A DNA stretch of 64,000 bases from a virus, in IMG/VR virus record IMGVR_UViG_3300021960_000043, positions 1-64,000 of that record, one strand, 5' to 3'. The position numbers and the translations under genes were made by a program. Positions 15,998 through 24,900 of this stretch are shown one piece after another (position 1 is the stretch's first letter; each line of letters begins with the position of its first letter). The notes under the pieces were generated by a model. It saw only the letters and a list, made by a program, of their open reading frames with translations. It ran no database searches and was not told the origin of the DNA.

Positions 15998-17481
15998 TGG
16001 TAAAAGATGTTGAAGCCTTTATTCTAGAAATGGACAGGGAGATGTCTAAGAAATCTTTTCGATATTTTTTTGTAGATATTATGGGGATGCTTTACAGCGG
16101 GCATCATGAAACTTGGGATAAAGGTTTAGAAGAAAACCAATACTACTGTGTTAAAGCATCTCGCGACCACGGTAAATCTGTATTTTTTATGTCATATGCT
16201 TTATGGATAGCGGCATTTAATCCCGGCACTCATATAATGATTTTTTCTCACTCTATGGAACAGACTCTTGAACATATGAGATTTATTAGAAGTAATATAG
16301 ATACTGTTGAGATACTTCGTGATTTGAAACCAACATCAGGAAAACCGTGGGCTAAATCATATTTTGAGTTGACTAATGGTTCTCGTATCATGGCAAAGTC
16401 GGTTGGTGGTGCTACTAGAGGTTTCCACCCCGATGTGGTTGTTTGTGATGATATTCTATGGGGTACTACAGGAACTGAATTACAAAGAGCAGCCGATTGG
16501 TTTTATGGTGTTTTACTTCCTGTTCTTCACCACAGTTCTAGGTTGATGATGGTCGGTACACCATTCAGTTACAATGACTTATATGCTGAGTTAGAACAAA
16601 AAGAGACATTTTTGGTTGAAACTTTCCCTGCTATAAATATGAAAGGAGAGGCTCTTTGGCCTGAGAGATGGGATTTAGAATCTTTGGAACAAAGACGTTT
16701 ATCTATGCCAGCGATACAATTTAGCCGTGAGTATCTATGTGAACCGATTCACGATGTAGCGAGTATGTTTCCTATGGATATTTTAGAAACCGCTAGAGAC
16801 AAAGATTTGGTTTTGTTAGATAGGGCTGATACTAATTTTAATGAAGAAGGGCAACCTGATGGTATTTGGGGTCAACATTTCATAGGACATGACCCTGCTA
16901 TATCTTCTGATAAAAATGCTGATTTTACCGCTATGACTGTGATGAGAATGTTACCAAATGAAGATGTAAAACAGATTGTACACGTTGTGCATGAAAGGGG
17001 AATGTCGTCATTAGCACAAAAAAGAATGATGGTTATTCTAAATAATAAGTTTCAACCTGATTTAATAGAATTAGAAGGCAACAATTTTCAAAGAATGTTA
17101 GAAGCAGAAATGAGAGAAATGGCAGCGGATATGCCAATAAAAGTCTTTATGACAACAAGAACAAAAAAGGAATCACTTTTCATGTCTTTATTACTCGCAT
17201 TTGAACAAGGCCATATCAAGTTACCTTATGGTAATGAGAGAAGCCGTGAGTATACACATAAGGTGGAACAAGAATTGAATCGTTTTGGTATGCAAAAGAA
17301 TGGTAGACTAGAGAGTGTTGGTGTAAACGATGACTTGGCGATGAGTCTAGCACTTGCTAATTGGGCGACTAAAGAGTTCAAAGGTAAAGTGGTATTACTT
17401 GATGATGTCATGGAAAACTTTGAAAATTGGTTTGACGGGAATCAAAACAATAGAGGGAACGGGGGTTGGATGATACCATGA
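15997..17481 (+). CDS. terL: Terminase large subunit (TerL)
   Basis: 494 aa motor protein that packages DNA into the prohead. The N-terminal ATPase has Walker A ASRDHGKS (54-61), Walker B VVVCDD (147-152) and a coupling motif MMVGTPFS (184-191). The C-terminal RNase H-like nuclease shows IGHDP (D299), D309, LIELEGNN (E358/E360) and VNDDLAMS (D445/D446), the acidic residues that bind metal. The length is typical. ATG 15997 is chosen over the in-frame TTG at 15982 because GGAG at 15984-15987 is well placed and the ATG overlaps the upstream stop. No intein or disruption is seen. Confidence 0.95.
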   Translation: MVKDVEAFILEMDREMSKKSFRYFFVDIMGMLYSGHHETWDKGLEENQYYCVKASRDHGKSVFFMSYALWIAAFNPGTHIMIFSHSMEQTLEHMRFIRSNIDTVEILRDLKPTSGKPWAKSYFELTNGSRIMAKSVGGATRGFHPDVVVCDDILWGTTGTELQRAADWFYGVLLPVLHHSSRLMMVGTPFSYNDLYAELEQKETFLVETFPAINMKGEALWPERWDLESLEQRRLSMPAIQFSREYLCEPIHDVASMFPMDILETARDKDLVLLDRADTNFNEEGQPDGIWGQHFIGHDPAISSDKNADFTAMTVMRMLPNEDVKQIVHVVHERGMSSLAQKRMMVILNNKFQPDLIELEGNNFQRMLEAEMREMAADMPIKVFMTTRTKKESLFMSLLLAFEQGHIKLPYGNERSREYTHKVEQELNRFGMQKNGRLESVGVNDDLAMSLALANWATKEFKGKVVLLDDVMENFENWFDGNQNNRGNGGWMIP

Positions 17482-17540
17482 ATTATAAGAATAATACAAC
17501 AATAATAGTAGATGATAATAATAGTTTTACTTTAATATGA
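17478..17540 (+). CDS. Possible 20-aa coupling peptide
   Basis: The frame begins with an ATGA overlap on the terminase stop and ends with an ATGA overlap on the next gene's ATG, encoding an Asn/Ile-rich 20-residue peptide (MNYKNNTTIIVDDNNSFTLI). Exact tiling at both ends suggests that ribosomes pass through it to reach the LAGLIDADG gene. The peptide itself need not have a function. Confidence 0.3.
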   Translation: MNYKNNTTIIVDDNNSFTLI

Positions 17541-18697
17541 GAGAGATTGAGATGACAGAACTTTTTTCTACAACAGGGGAGGGTTGGTTTGAAACACATG
17601 TGGGGTGTTCTGCTTCTGATATTGTAAAAAGATTAAGAAAAAATAGAAGAGTCAACAAAAGCCAAAAAAATGACATTGATGATTTAATTGGAGACATTCG
17701 CACAATCAAATCTTTAGAGTTTGATTCAACCATTACAATGCATTCATGGTTAGAAGATTACAAAAATGTAATAAAATCTTTTTCACCTTCAGAAAAAGAC
17801 ATGAAAGCATTAAGAAAGTTTGGTGATTCTAGAAAGGTTACTTTACAAAGAGCATGTATTCAATGGAATCAATCTAATGAAATACTCAAAATGCTTGATG
17901 AGTTTGAAGGAGTGTGGGGTCAAGATGAAAAAGACTCTTGGGTAAAAGCCATGCAACAAAAGAAAGATGCAAAGAAAGTTTGGAAAACCACTTTACATCA
18001 AATGGATAGGTTGAACGAAAAAGATGCAGAGGTCTTGAAAAAAAGCGCATCTATGTTGGAACAAAAAGGTGCTATGACATCTAAAGCAATTTTTCAAACT
18101 TTACATGAAAATAAAGATATTACCAAAAGTATGACTGTGGGAAAATTAGGAAAACTACTAGCCATGTATGGTGAAGAATTAGATATTTTAACAGGTAACA
18201 CACGCTCTACATTTGTAAAAGCAGACAATCATGGTTTGATTCTCAAAGACCCTTTTGCTTACGCTGCTGGATTTTTAGATGCTGATGGTTATATTAGTAT
18301 CACAGGAAGGGGAGAACCAAGAGCAGGTTTCATAGCAACGGGTACTAGAGGGAGAATACATTGTGAACATTTACAAAAAACTTTAGATTGTGGTCGTTTA
18401 CAATTAGACCAAAAAGTGTACAAAGACAGTCAAAGGAGTCAACACCGCTTGCAATTCTATTCTAAAGCAGATATACGAAAGTTACTAACTTCCTTATTAC
18501 CTCATTTGCAAATGAAAAAAACACAAGCCAAAGCGGTGTTAGCCTACATAGAAGAAGATGATAAAATGAGAAAAGAGGAACTTAAAAAACTAGTTAAATA
18601 TAATAATTGGTCTGACGATACATCCAAGTCTGATGCCTTACTCGCTGAGTGGGGAGTACAAGCAGATACTGTTGCTAAATGGGGAGAGGGATTATAA
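17537..18697 (+). CDS. LAGLIDADG-domain protein between terminase and portal
   Basis: 386 aa. The first ~225 residues are charged and helical without a known fold. AAGFLDADGYISI near 243-255 is a LAGLIDADG motif, followed by the beta-rich pattern of that fold (GRIHCEHLQKTLDCGRL; HRLQFYSKADIRKLLTSLLP). Only one motif copy is seen, so it would act as a homodimer if it is a nuclease. Such proteins are homing endonucleases or derived DNA-binding proteins, and insertion between terL and portal is a classic landing place. It is not inside an intein. An ATG at 17552 is an alternative start. Confidence 0.7.
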   Translation: MREIEMTELFSTTGEGWFETHVGCSASDIVKRLRKNRRVNKSQKNDIDDLIGDIRTIKSLEFDSTITMHSWLEDYKNVIKSFSPSEKDMKALRKFGDSRKVTLQRACIQWNQSNEILKMLDEFEGVWGQDEKDSWVKAMQQKKDAKKVWKTTLHQMDRLNEKDAEVLKKSASMLEQKGAMTSKAIFQTLHENKDITKSMTVGKLGKLLAMYGEELDILTGNTRSTFVKADNHGLILKDPFAYAAGFLDADGYISITGRGEPRAGFIATGTRGRIHCEHLQKTLDCGRLQLDQKVYKDSQRSQHRLQFYSKADIRKLLTSLLPHLQMKKTQAKAVLAYIEEDDKMRKEELKKLVKYNNWSDDTSKSDALLAEWGVQADTVAKWGEGL

Positions 18698-20538
18698 TGG
18701 CAGAAGATGATAGTAGGATAAGTCGTTTTCTAACAAATCTCTCAAAACCCTTCCGTAGACGTTCAACTCCTGAACCTACAATGCCCTTGTACACTACAGG
18801 TATACAAGAACCTGTAATGGCGCAAGGAATCACATTACCTGCTCTTTATGCGGTGGCTCAAGAAAATCTAGTTCTTAGAACTATAATATCAAAATTAACA
18901 CAAGAAATGTTCAGAAGAGGATATTATTGGGAAAAGAAGTTTCAATTTTGCTGTGTGTCATGTGGTGAAGAATATAGTGATAGCGTTGACGCTTGTAAGT
19001 TATGTGGCTCTCCTGTGAGAGAACCTGATGTAGAACAAATGCTTTATCCTAAATGGTTGTTAAAACAAGAAAACTCAATGGAACAATCTTTCTTACATAT
19101 ATTATATGAAATAGAAAATGATTTGAATATTGTTGATGATGCGTTTTTGATATTGATAAAAGAATACCATGTAGACCCTGACACTAGTGAAATAGCATTT
19201 TATAGAATCAAAGAAGTAATTCGTGGCGACCCTATTTTTATGCGTATAGTTTCTGATAAAAGAGGTGTAAGAGGTGGTAGGTACAAAGTCTGTGCATTAC
19301 ATCGTGACCAAATTGCATATCCCGGTCAAAATGAAACTTGTGAAGTGTGTGGGAACGAAATGCAAGATGTACACTATGTCAATATGGCAGGTAGTGGTAA
19401 AACTCAATATTATATTGAAGGTGAGGTTATACATCTTAGTAAATATAACCCAAGTAAACTATATGGTAAGTCTCCTGTAAATACTATGTGGAGGCAAGCG
19501 ATGTCTCTTACTGCTATGGATAATTATATCTACACAGCGTATCAAAAGAGAAGGTCGCCAAAAGGTATAATTTCAGTTACCACAGATAATCTTGAATCTA
19601 TGAAGTCTTTTTGGAAATCTGTAGATGAAAAAATGGAACGTGACCCGCATTACATACCTAAAGTTGGTATAGAAAGTTCCACCGGAAGAGGGGGTGTCAA
19701 TTGGGTGAAGTTTATGGACACATTAGATGAGATGCAATATATTGCTGTGAGGGATGAGATTCGTGCTAGAATGTCTGCTTTTTATGGTGTTAGCAATATT
19801 TTCATGATTGATAATGGTAAAAGTGGTGGTTTGAATAATGAAGGTATGCAGATATTAGTAACTAATAGAGCAGTTGAGTTTGGACAAAAAGTTTACACAG
19901 AAGTATTATTCCCTAGAATATTAAAACAATTAAATGTTACAGATTGGAAATTAACTCTTTATCCGAATGAAGAAGAAGATGAAATCACTCGTTTGAGAAG
20001 AGATGAGATGGAAGTTAACCTTGCACAAAGAATGATGATGCTCGGTTATAAACCTGAACTCATGGAAGAAGGAGAAAGAGATATTAGATTTACTTATAAA
20101 AAAATAGACCCACAACAAGAAATGCCGGGTGGACAACCGGGAATGCCACCGGGAATGCCACCGGGAATGCCACCGGGAATGCCACCGGGAATGCCACCGG
20201 GAATGCCACCGGGAATGCCACCGGGAATGCCACCGGGAAAGCCACCGGGAAGGCCACCGGGAATGCCACCGGGAATGCCACCGGGAATGCCACCGGGAAT
20301 GCCACCGGGAATGCCACCGGGAATGCCACCGGGAAGAGGGCCGTTACCACCGGGAATTGTAAATCCGGGCGGTCAAGGAGTTGGAATTAGAAACAGAGGG
20401 CCAGCCTCACCTCAGTCTAGAACAAGCATGGGTGCAGGTTCTCCTATAACTAGTGTACAACAAAGAGGGCCACAACCTACGATAGCCCAACAGAATCAGA
20501 AGAAATTAGGCGATGCAGGGCGTTTGAAAGGGGCATAA
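18697..20538 (+). CDS. Portal protein with zinc ribbons and collagen-like tail
   Basis: 613 aa. It forms the dodecameric vertex through which DNA enters. Portal features include the N-terminal clip/stem region ([20 protein letters not shown]), the central [18 protein letters not shown] and the helical [12 protein letters not shown]. Unusual are two Cys-pair insertions (about 85-104, CVSC with CKLC; about 198-220, with CEVC) that probably bind zinc. The C-terminus has an MPPG repeat (about 481-546) followed by a Gly/Pro/Gln-rich tail. ATG 18697 is preferred over 18679 because ggggagagg precedes it and it overlaps the previous stop (TAATG). The position after terL fits. Confidence 0.85.
   Translation: MAEDDSRISRFLTNLSKPFRRRSTPEPTMPLYTTGIQEPVMAQGITLPALYAVAQENLVLRTIISKLTQEMFRRGYYWEKKFQFCCVSCGEEYSDSVDACKLCGSPVREPDVEQMLYPKWLLKQENSMEQSFLHILYEIENDLNIVDDAFLILIKEYHVDPDTSEIAFYRIKEVIRGDPIFMRIVSDKRGVRGGRYKVCALHRDQIAYPGQNETCEVCGNEMQDVHYVNMAGSGKTQYYIEGEVIHLSKYNPSKLYGKSPVNTMWRQAMSLTAMDNYIYTAYQKRRSPKGIISVTTDNLESMKSFWKSVDEKMERDPHYIPKVGIESSTGRGGVNWVKFMDTLDEMQYIAVRDEIRARMSAFYGVSNIFMIDNGKSGGLNNEGMQILVTNRAVEFGQKVYTEVLFPRILKQLNVTDWKLTLYPNEEEDEITRLRRDEMEVNLAQRMMMLGYKPELMEEGERDIRFTYKKIDPQQEMPGGQPGMPPGMPPGMPPGMPPGMPPGMPPGMPPGMPPGKPPGRPPGMPPGMPPGMPPGMPPGMPPGMPPGRGPLPPGIVNPGGQGVGIRNRGPASPQSRTSMGAGSPITSVQQRGPQPTIAQQNQKKLGDAGRLKGA
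20137..20336 (+). repeat. Tandem 12-bp repeat encoding MPPG units in portal
   Basis: Sixteen consecutive copies of ccgggaatgcca plus a partial copy, in frame and nearly perfect. Two central copies are changed to Lys (ccgggaaagcca, 20233) and Arg (ccgggaaggcca, 20245). The product is a Pro-Pro-Gly-Met chain. Its near-identity at DNA level implies recent expansion and probably variable copy number between strains. Confidence 0.95.
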
Positions 20539-20556
20539 TTAATTAGTGGGTATATA

Positions 20557-20940
20557 GTGGGCTACAACAGAGTTGGTATTATGGAACTACGGAAAATGAA
20601 TCCAATGGCAAGAAAACTTACGTTACATGTTGAAAGTCTTAGTAAAAGTTTAGACGATAATGATTCTGCAAGTAGCAGACACCATTTGAATGAAATACTC
20701 AAATATGCAGACTTTATGCAGAATGATTTAACAAGCGAAATCCGTAAAAGCGAAAGTGTAGAAGATTACGCTGGTGTTAATCAATTTGCAGGTGGAGTTC
20801 CTGTTGTGAAATACAATGAAAGAGGAAGTAAGTTTGATACAGGTCAAAGAAGTTCTGTGTTAAAAGGTACAGTAATTCCATCTCGTACTAACACTAACAT
20901 GCGTAGTGTATCAGGTACATTCGGTAGAAGAGTGGAGTGA
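20557..20940 (+). CDS. Small protein after portal, unknown function
   Basis: 127 aa from the GTG at 20557; the in-frame ATG at 20581 would give 119 aa and is the alternative. Neither has a strong ribosome site. The N-terminal two thirds is helical and charged (LTLHVESLSKSLDDND; HLNEILKYADFMQNDL), the rest basic and Gly/Ser/Thr-rich. It lies between the portal and capsid blocks with other small genes, suggesting a head-assembly role. No family is recognised. Confidence 0.6.
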   Translation: MGYNRVGIMELRKMNPMARKLTLHVESLSKSLDDNDSASSRHHLNEILKYADFMQNDLTSEIRKSESVEDYAGVNQFAGGVPVVKYNERGSKFDTGQRSSVLKGTVIPSRTNTNMRSVSGTFGRRVE

Positions 20941-20945
20941 GTATA

Positions 20946-21272
20946 ATGAGTGAGAGTGATTCTGACAATGCTCAGAAACTTTTGAATGCTCTCATTAACA
21001 AAATGGAAAGCATGGATGAAAGAATGCAATCTATGGAAAGAGAAATGAACTCTCCACATAAAATCCTTAAGAAAGCAGGTTATGTTACTATGAGAACTCC
21101 AATGACTGAGATTTCACTCACCGATGGTTTTAGAGGTAATTCTATTCCTGAAAATAATCAAATACTTAAATCACCTCAACAAGAATATAGTAATGAAGAG
21201 ATTCACAAAATGTCATGGGAAGAGATTCACGAAATGGCAGAAAACTACGAAGAAAGAAAGGAGTTGTATTAA
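20946..21272 (+). CDS. Coiled-coil protein sharing HKMSWxEaH motif with scaffold
   Basis: 108 aa. Start ATG 20946 is chosen because GGAG (20934-20937) is eight bases upstream; a GTG at 20937 overlaps the previous stop. Residues 8-35 form a Met/Glu-rich coiled coil (INKMESMDERMQSMEREM). The C-terminus reads EEIHKMSWEEIHEMAENY, nearly the same as the end of the protease/scaffold protein (DMHKMSWDEVHALADRAF). This is a possible second scaffold-like protein or partner of the capsid, inferred from the shared tail. Confidence 0.65.
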   Translation: MSESDSDNAQKLLNALINKMESMDERMQSMEREMNSPHKILKKAGYVTMRTPMTEISLTDGFRGNSIPENNQILKSPQQEYSNEEIHKMSWEEIHEMAENYEERKELY

Positions 21273-21755
21273 ATGGTTAGACCAAGATTCACACAAGTAA
21301 GCGATGAAGTTAGTGTTATGTTACAAAAAGCACAAACTATAGCAAATAGATTAGATACTTTAGAAAAGGCAAAGTGTCCTCATTGTGATGGTGATGCTGC
21401 AAGAAGTAAGTGTATTTGTGGTAAAGTTGAGAAAGAAGATAAGTGTCCTTCTTGTGGTATGAAAAAATCTGAATGTTTGAATAAAATGGGTTGCGGTATG
21501 AAAAAATACGGCAGTATGAAAAAAGGTGAGCATCACAAAGCAACAACATTTGACACAAGACCGGGTGGTGTACAATTTATGTCTGAAACAGGCGGTCAAA
21601 CTTACAATGCTCAATATCAAACTAATCAATCATTATTAGATTCAGATGATGTAGCAAATAAAGGTGCTAGAAGATTTAGTGTTAATCTAGATGCTCTTGC
21701 ACCTAACATGAATCCTCATGAGTCAGCCGCAATCGGCCATCTTACTGAGGGATGA
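21273..21755 (+). CDS. Zinc-ribbon protein
   Basis: 160 aa. A short helix (1-33) is followed by dense Cys pairs between residues 35 and 75: CPHC, CIC, CPSC, C and C. They probably bind two zinc ions. The C-terminal half is polar (GGVQFMSETGGQTYNAQYQ) with no recognised fold. It begins directly after the upstream stop (TAAATGG) and its stop overlaps the next start. It is one of several Cys-rich proteins in this viral operon. Confidence 0.65.
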   Translation: MVRPRFTQVSDEVSVMLQKAQTIANRLDTLEKAKCPHCDGDAARSKCICGKVEKEDKCPSCGMKKSECLNKMGCGMKKYGSMKKGEHHKATTFDTRPGGVQFMSETGGQTYNAQYQTNQSLLDSDDVANKGARRFSVNLDALAPNMNPHESAAIGHLTEG

Positions 21756-21910
21756 ATGTGAAAGTTGGTATTGTGAAAGGGGTTTCAACCACCGAACATT
21801 GTCAACTATGCGGAGGTAATACATCCACAGGATGTTTAGCACCTGAAAATCAGGGTGGGAGTTTGCTGTCCTGTTCTATTAGGCAGAACCCCGCAATTGG
21901 AGGGAGGTGA
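21752..21910 (+). CDS. 52-aa Cys-rich protein
   Basis: The peptide contains CQLC (17-20), then C28 and C41, a spacing compatible with a single zinc site. Its ATG overlaps the previous stop (GATGA) and its stop overlaps the GTG of the next gene, so it is tightly coupled on both sides. It is too short for any fold call. The 3' end supplies the strong ribosome site of the following gene. Confidence 0.6.
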   Translation: MNVKVGIVKGVSTTEHCQLCGGNTSTGCLAPENQGGSLLSCSIRQNPAIGGR

Positions 21911-24900
21911 ATGATTTGGATTCAGACCAAAATATTCATCTTCAAGCAAGAGACAATTTGTTAAAATCTTTCATCTTTGCACAAGAAGATATAGACCATG
22001 AATTGAATGACTATGTTTTATCAGTCATTAATTTGTTCAATAAAGGCATATATGAAGAAAATTACATTGATAGATTTTTCATTGATAAAAGTCTTTTAAT
22101 TTTGAAAGACGAAGATGTTAAAAGACAGATTTTAGATTTAGATAGATTCAAAGAATTAGAAGAAAGTCTACCATTAGATGGAAGAGAACAAGAAAGAAGA
22201 AAGAAACGAGAATCTTTCAAACCTACCTATGAGTATATGTTAAGTGGTAGAAAAACCGGACATAGAGATAGACTTGATTTTGAAAATGAAAAAACGGTAC
22301 AAAGACCAGCAAAAATGTACCCTGCTAAACATAGATGGGCTGGAAAACATGTAGTGTCAGATGATATGATTTCTAGATGGCCTAAAAGTGTAACAGACTC
22401 ATCTAGTTATAGAGACAATCCTTTTTCCAACATTTTACATCCTTTATTAAAAATTAATTCTAAACACGGTTATCCTGAGTTTGTTGAGAAATTAAAAAAT
22501 TATTATTTGTCTAGTGAAGATGACACACCGCTTTCACAACTTCACGGTGAAATAGAAATGAGGCATAACAACTATCACAAAAAAAATGGAGATATGGTGT
22601 TAGACAACAAATATTTAGGTGATTTAAGTGAACATAGTGAAGGACACGGTGCTCTTGAACACACATTATATGAAAGGGCTTATCAAAAATGGATAGAAGA
22701 TAACCGAGTTTCTGTTGATGAAATGATTAAAAATGGCTCTACAGATAAAGATGTTAGAAATAAACATTTTGAAGAGGCTGCTAATAAATGGACTAGTGAC
22801 GACTATCAAGAAGTCGAAGGGAGTAATTTACAAGATAATAGATTATACGCTGATATTCAAAAATTAATTAATAGTGGCGGTTTCAAAGAAAGTGAAAATG
22901 CTAGAGATTATCTTTTAGAATATAAAAATAAAGGTAAATACGGTGAGGGAGAAATTGAACATTATGATAAACAAAAATACCCACTAGGTGTTTTAGAAAA
23001 CCACTCTCATAAATTAGGATGGTTAGGGTATAATTTAGGTTTAGAATGGTTAGAACCTAAAGACAGAAGTAAAGTTATTGAACATTTATTAGAACACCGA
23101 AGTGATGGAAAAGAATCTCACCAATCACATGTTACGTTAAGTGATGGTGTTAAGTTGCCTATGGCTAGATTAAAAAGAAATGCAGCAAAAAGGGCTATGC
23201 CTGAAATGTTGTGGGCTATAGGTAGTCATGATAGAGCATTACCTAACACTAAAGCACATAGAGAAAACAAAGAAGAAATTGGTGACTTTGATACTGATAA
23301 AAGAGTTCATTTCTTTAACACAGGTATGAAAGAAACAATGGTAAAGACAGGTAAAGGGGATGAACAAATATCTCTTAATGAATCTTTACTTAAAAATATA
23401 AATGATAAATTACATAAAAACATGTACGACCAAGAAGATTTTCTTGAAAATCCCGCAGCCGAGCAGGGGATTAAAGATGCTAACTCATTAAGATTTTTAC
23501 CTATAACAGATTATGAAATGCAAGGTGTTAAAGAAAATTATCAAAAAGGGTTGCGTAATGCATTCAAAAATCAAATGTTCACAGATAAAATGGGTCAAAG
23601 ATTACCACTTGCTGAAATGAAAAGGGTAGATGCAAAGATACTTCATGCTGCTCTAAAAACCTTCAATCGAAATGTAAAAAACAGGAGACAAACTTTCCAT
23701 GCTACAAGTAGTATAGAAGATTTGAAAAAACATTATGCTGTAGAAGAAGGTAAACACCCAATTCATGAGTTATTAGGTAATTCACTAGATGGCTCATTGA
23801 TAGATGCAGAACACATTGAAAGTTTAGAAAAAAGATTAGAGCAAGGTTTTAGTGTAGGAGATACACAAAAAAATGTATCAAATCACTTACAACCTTTTAC
23901 TAGAATAAAAGGTCCAACTGAAGAATCAGTAGATAGTGATACTGCAACTCATTTTCATAAAACTAAACACGGTTTAGAAGGATTACAAAACTTTTGGGCG
24001 CATGGTTTTCAAAGAGGTGGATTATCAACTTCTCCTGAAACTTACATGGATTTTTTACATGAAATGACAATAAATCCTGAAGAGCCTAATCAATCACTTT
24101 TTGGAGTGAAAAATGAAAAAAGCGGCATAATAGATTTACATAGTAATATTGCTGGTTTATTCGGTTTAATAAATAGTGAAACTTTACCACCTTATCAAAA
24201 GTTTGCTCACACACCAAAACAAGTCCTATCTATACATGACAGTTCTCAACCTAAAATGAAAAAAAGAATAAGAATGGATATGCCTAGAAATCTAAAAAAT
24301 CATAATATTTCTGAACATAGTAGAACACCGGGTGTATCTCATAAGATTAAAAACTCTGAGATTGGAAAGTTATCACATTTGGGTATTGGCATGGCTGACA
24401 ACGGATTACATAGCAACATAAACCCAACTGCTAGGGTAGGTAGTACACTAGGTTATACTTTTGATACTACTATATCTTCCAATTCATCGGGTATTCTTAG
24501 AGATTCTATATTAAGAGGTATAGGTCATAATCCGGGTGATAAAGACATAGCAACAGGAAGAACAAAATTAGGCTCACCTGTTTCTATGTATGGTCTAGAA
24601 GATTTATTCACAGAAGGAAAAGTTCCTTTACCTAATATTGGTGATAAATCAGACTTTTTGCAATTCATGACTGATAAAAACACATTTGCACGTTCTGAAA
24701 GTGAGCAAATGAAAACACTTAATTTAGACATGGAACAAATAATTGAAGAATTAAATTATTCTGTATTACAAGAAGAAAATAATATGGGTGGTCTTTCAGA
24801 AGTAGAAAAAGAACATCTTACTGATAGATACCAAGAACTTGAAAATCAAAAACTAGAAATCATTAGACAAATGAATAATATTGATGATAGTGATACAGCC

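Noticed and set aside
17537-18697. Intein or intron splitting terminase or portal
   Set aside because: Both flanking genes are complete with all motifs, and the LAGLIDADG protein has its own frame with start and stop.
20137-20336. Possible CRISPR array
   Set aside because: Units are contiguous 12-mers without spacers and lie inside the portal coding sequence.
20090-20362. Open frames on both strands made of repeating ECHR or FPVA units
   Set aside because: Shadows of the in-frame MPPG repeat of the portal gene; any frame of a 12-bp repeat without stops stays open.
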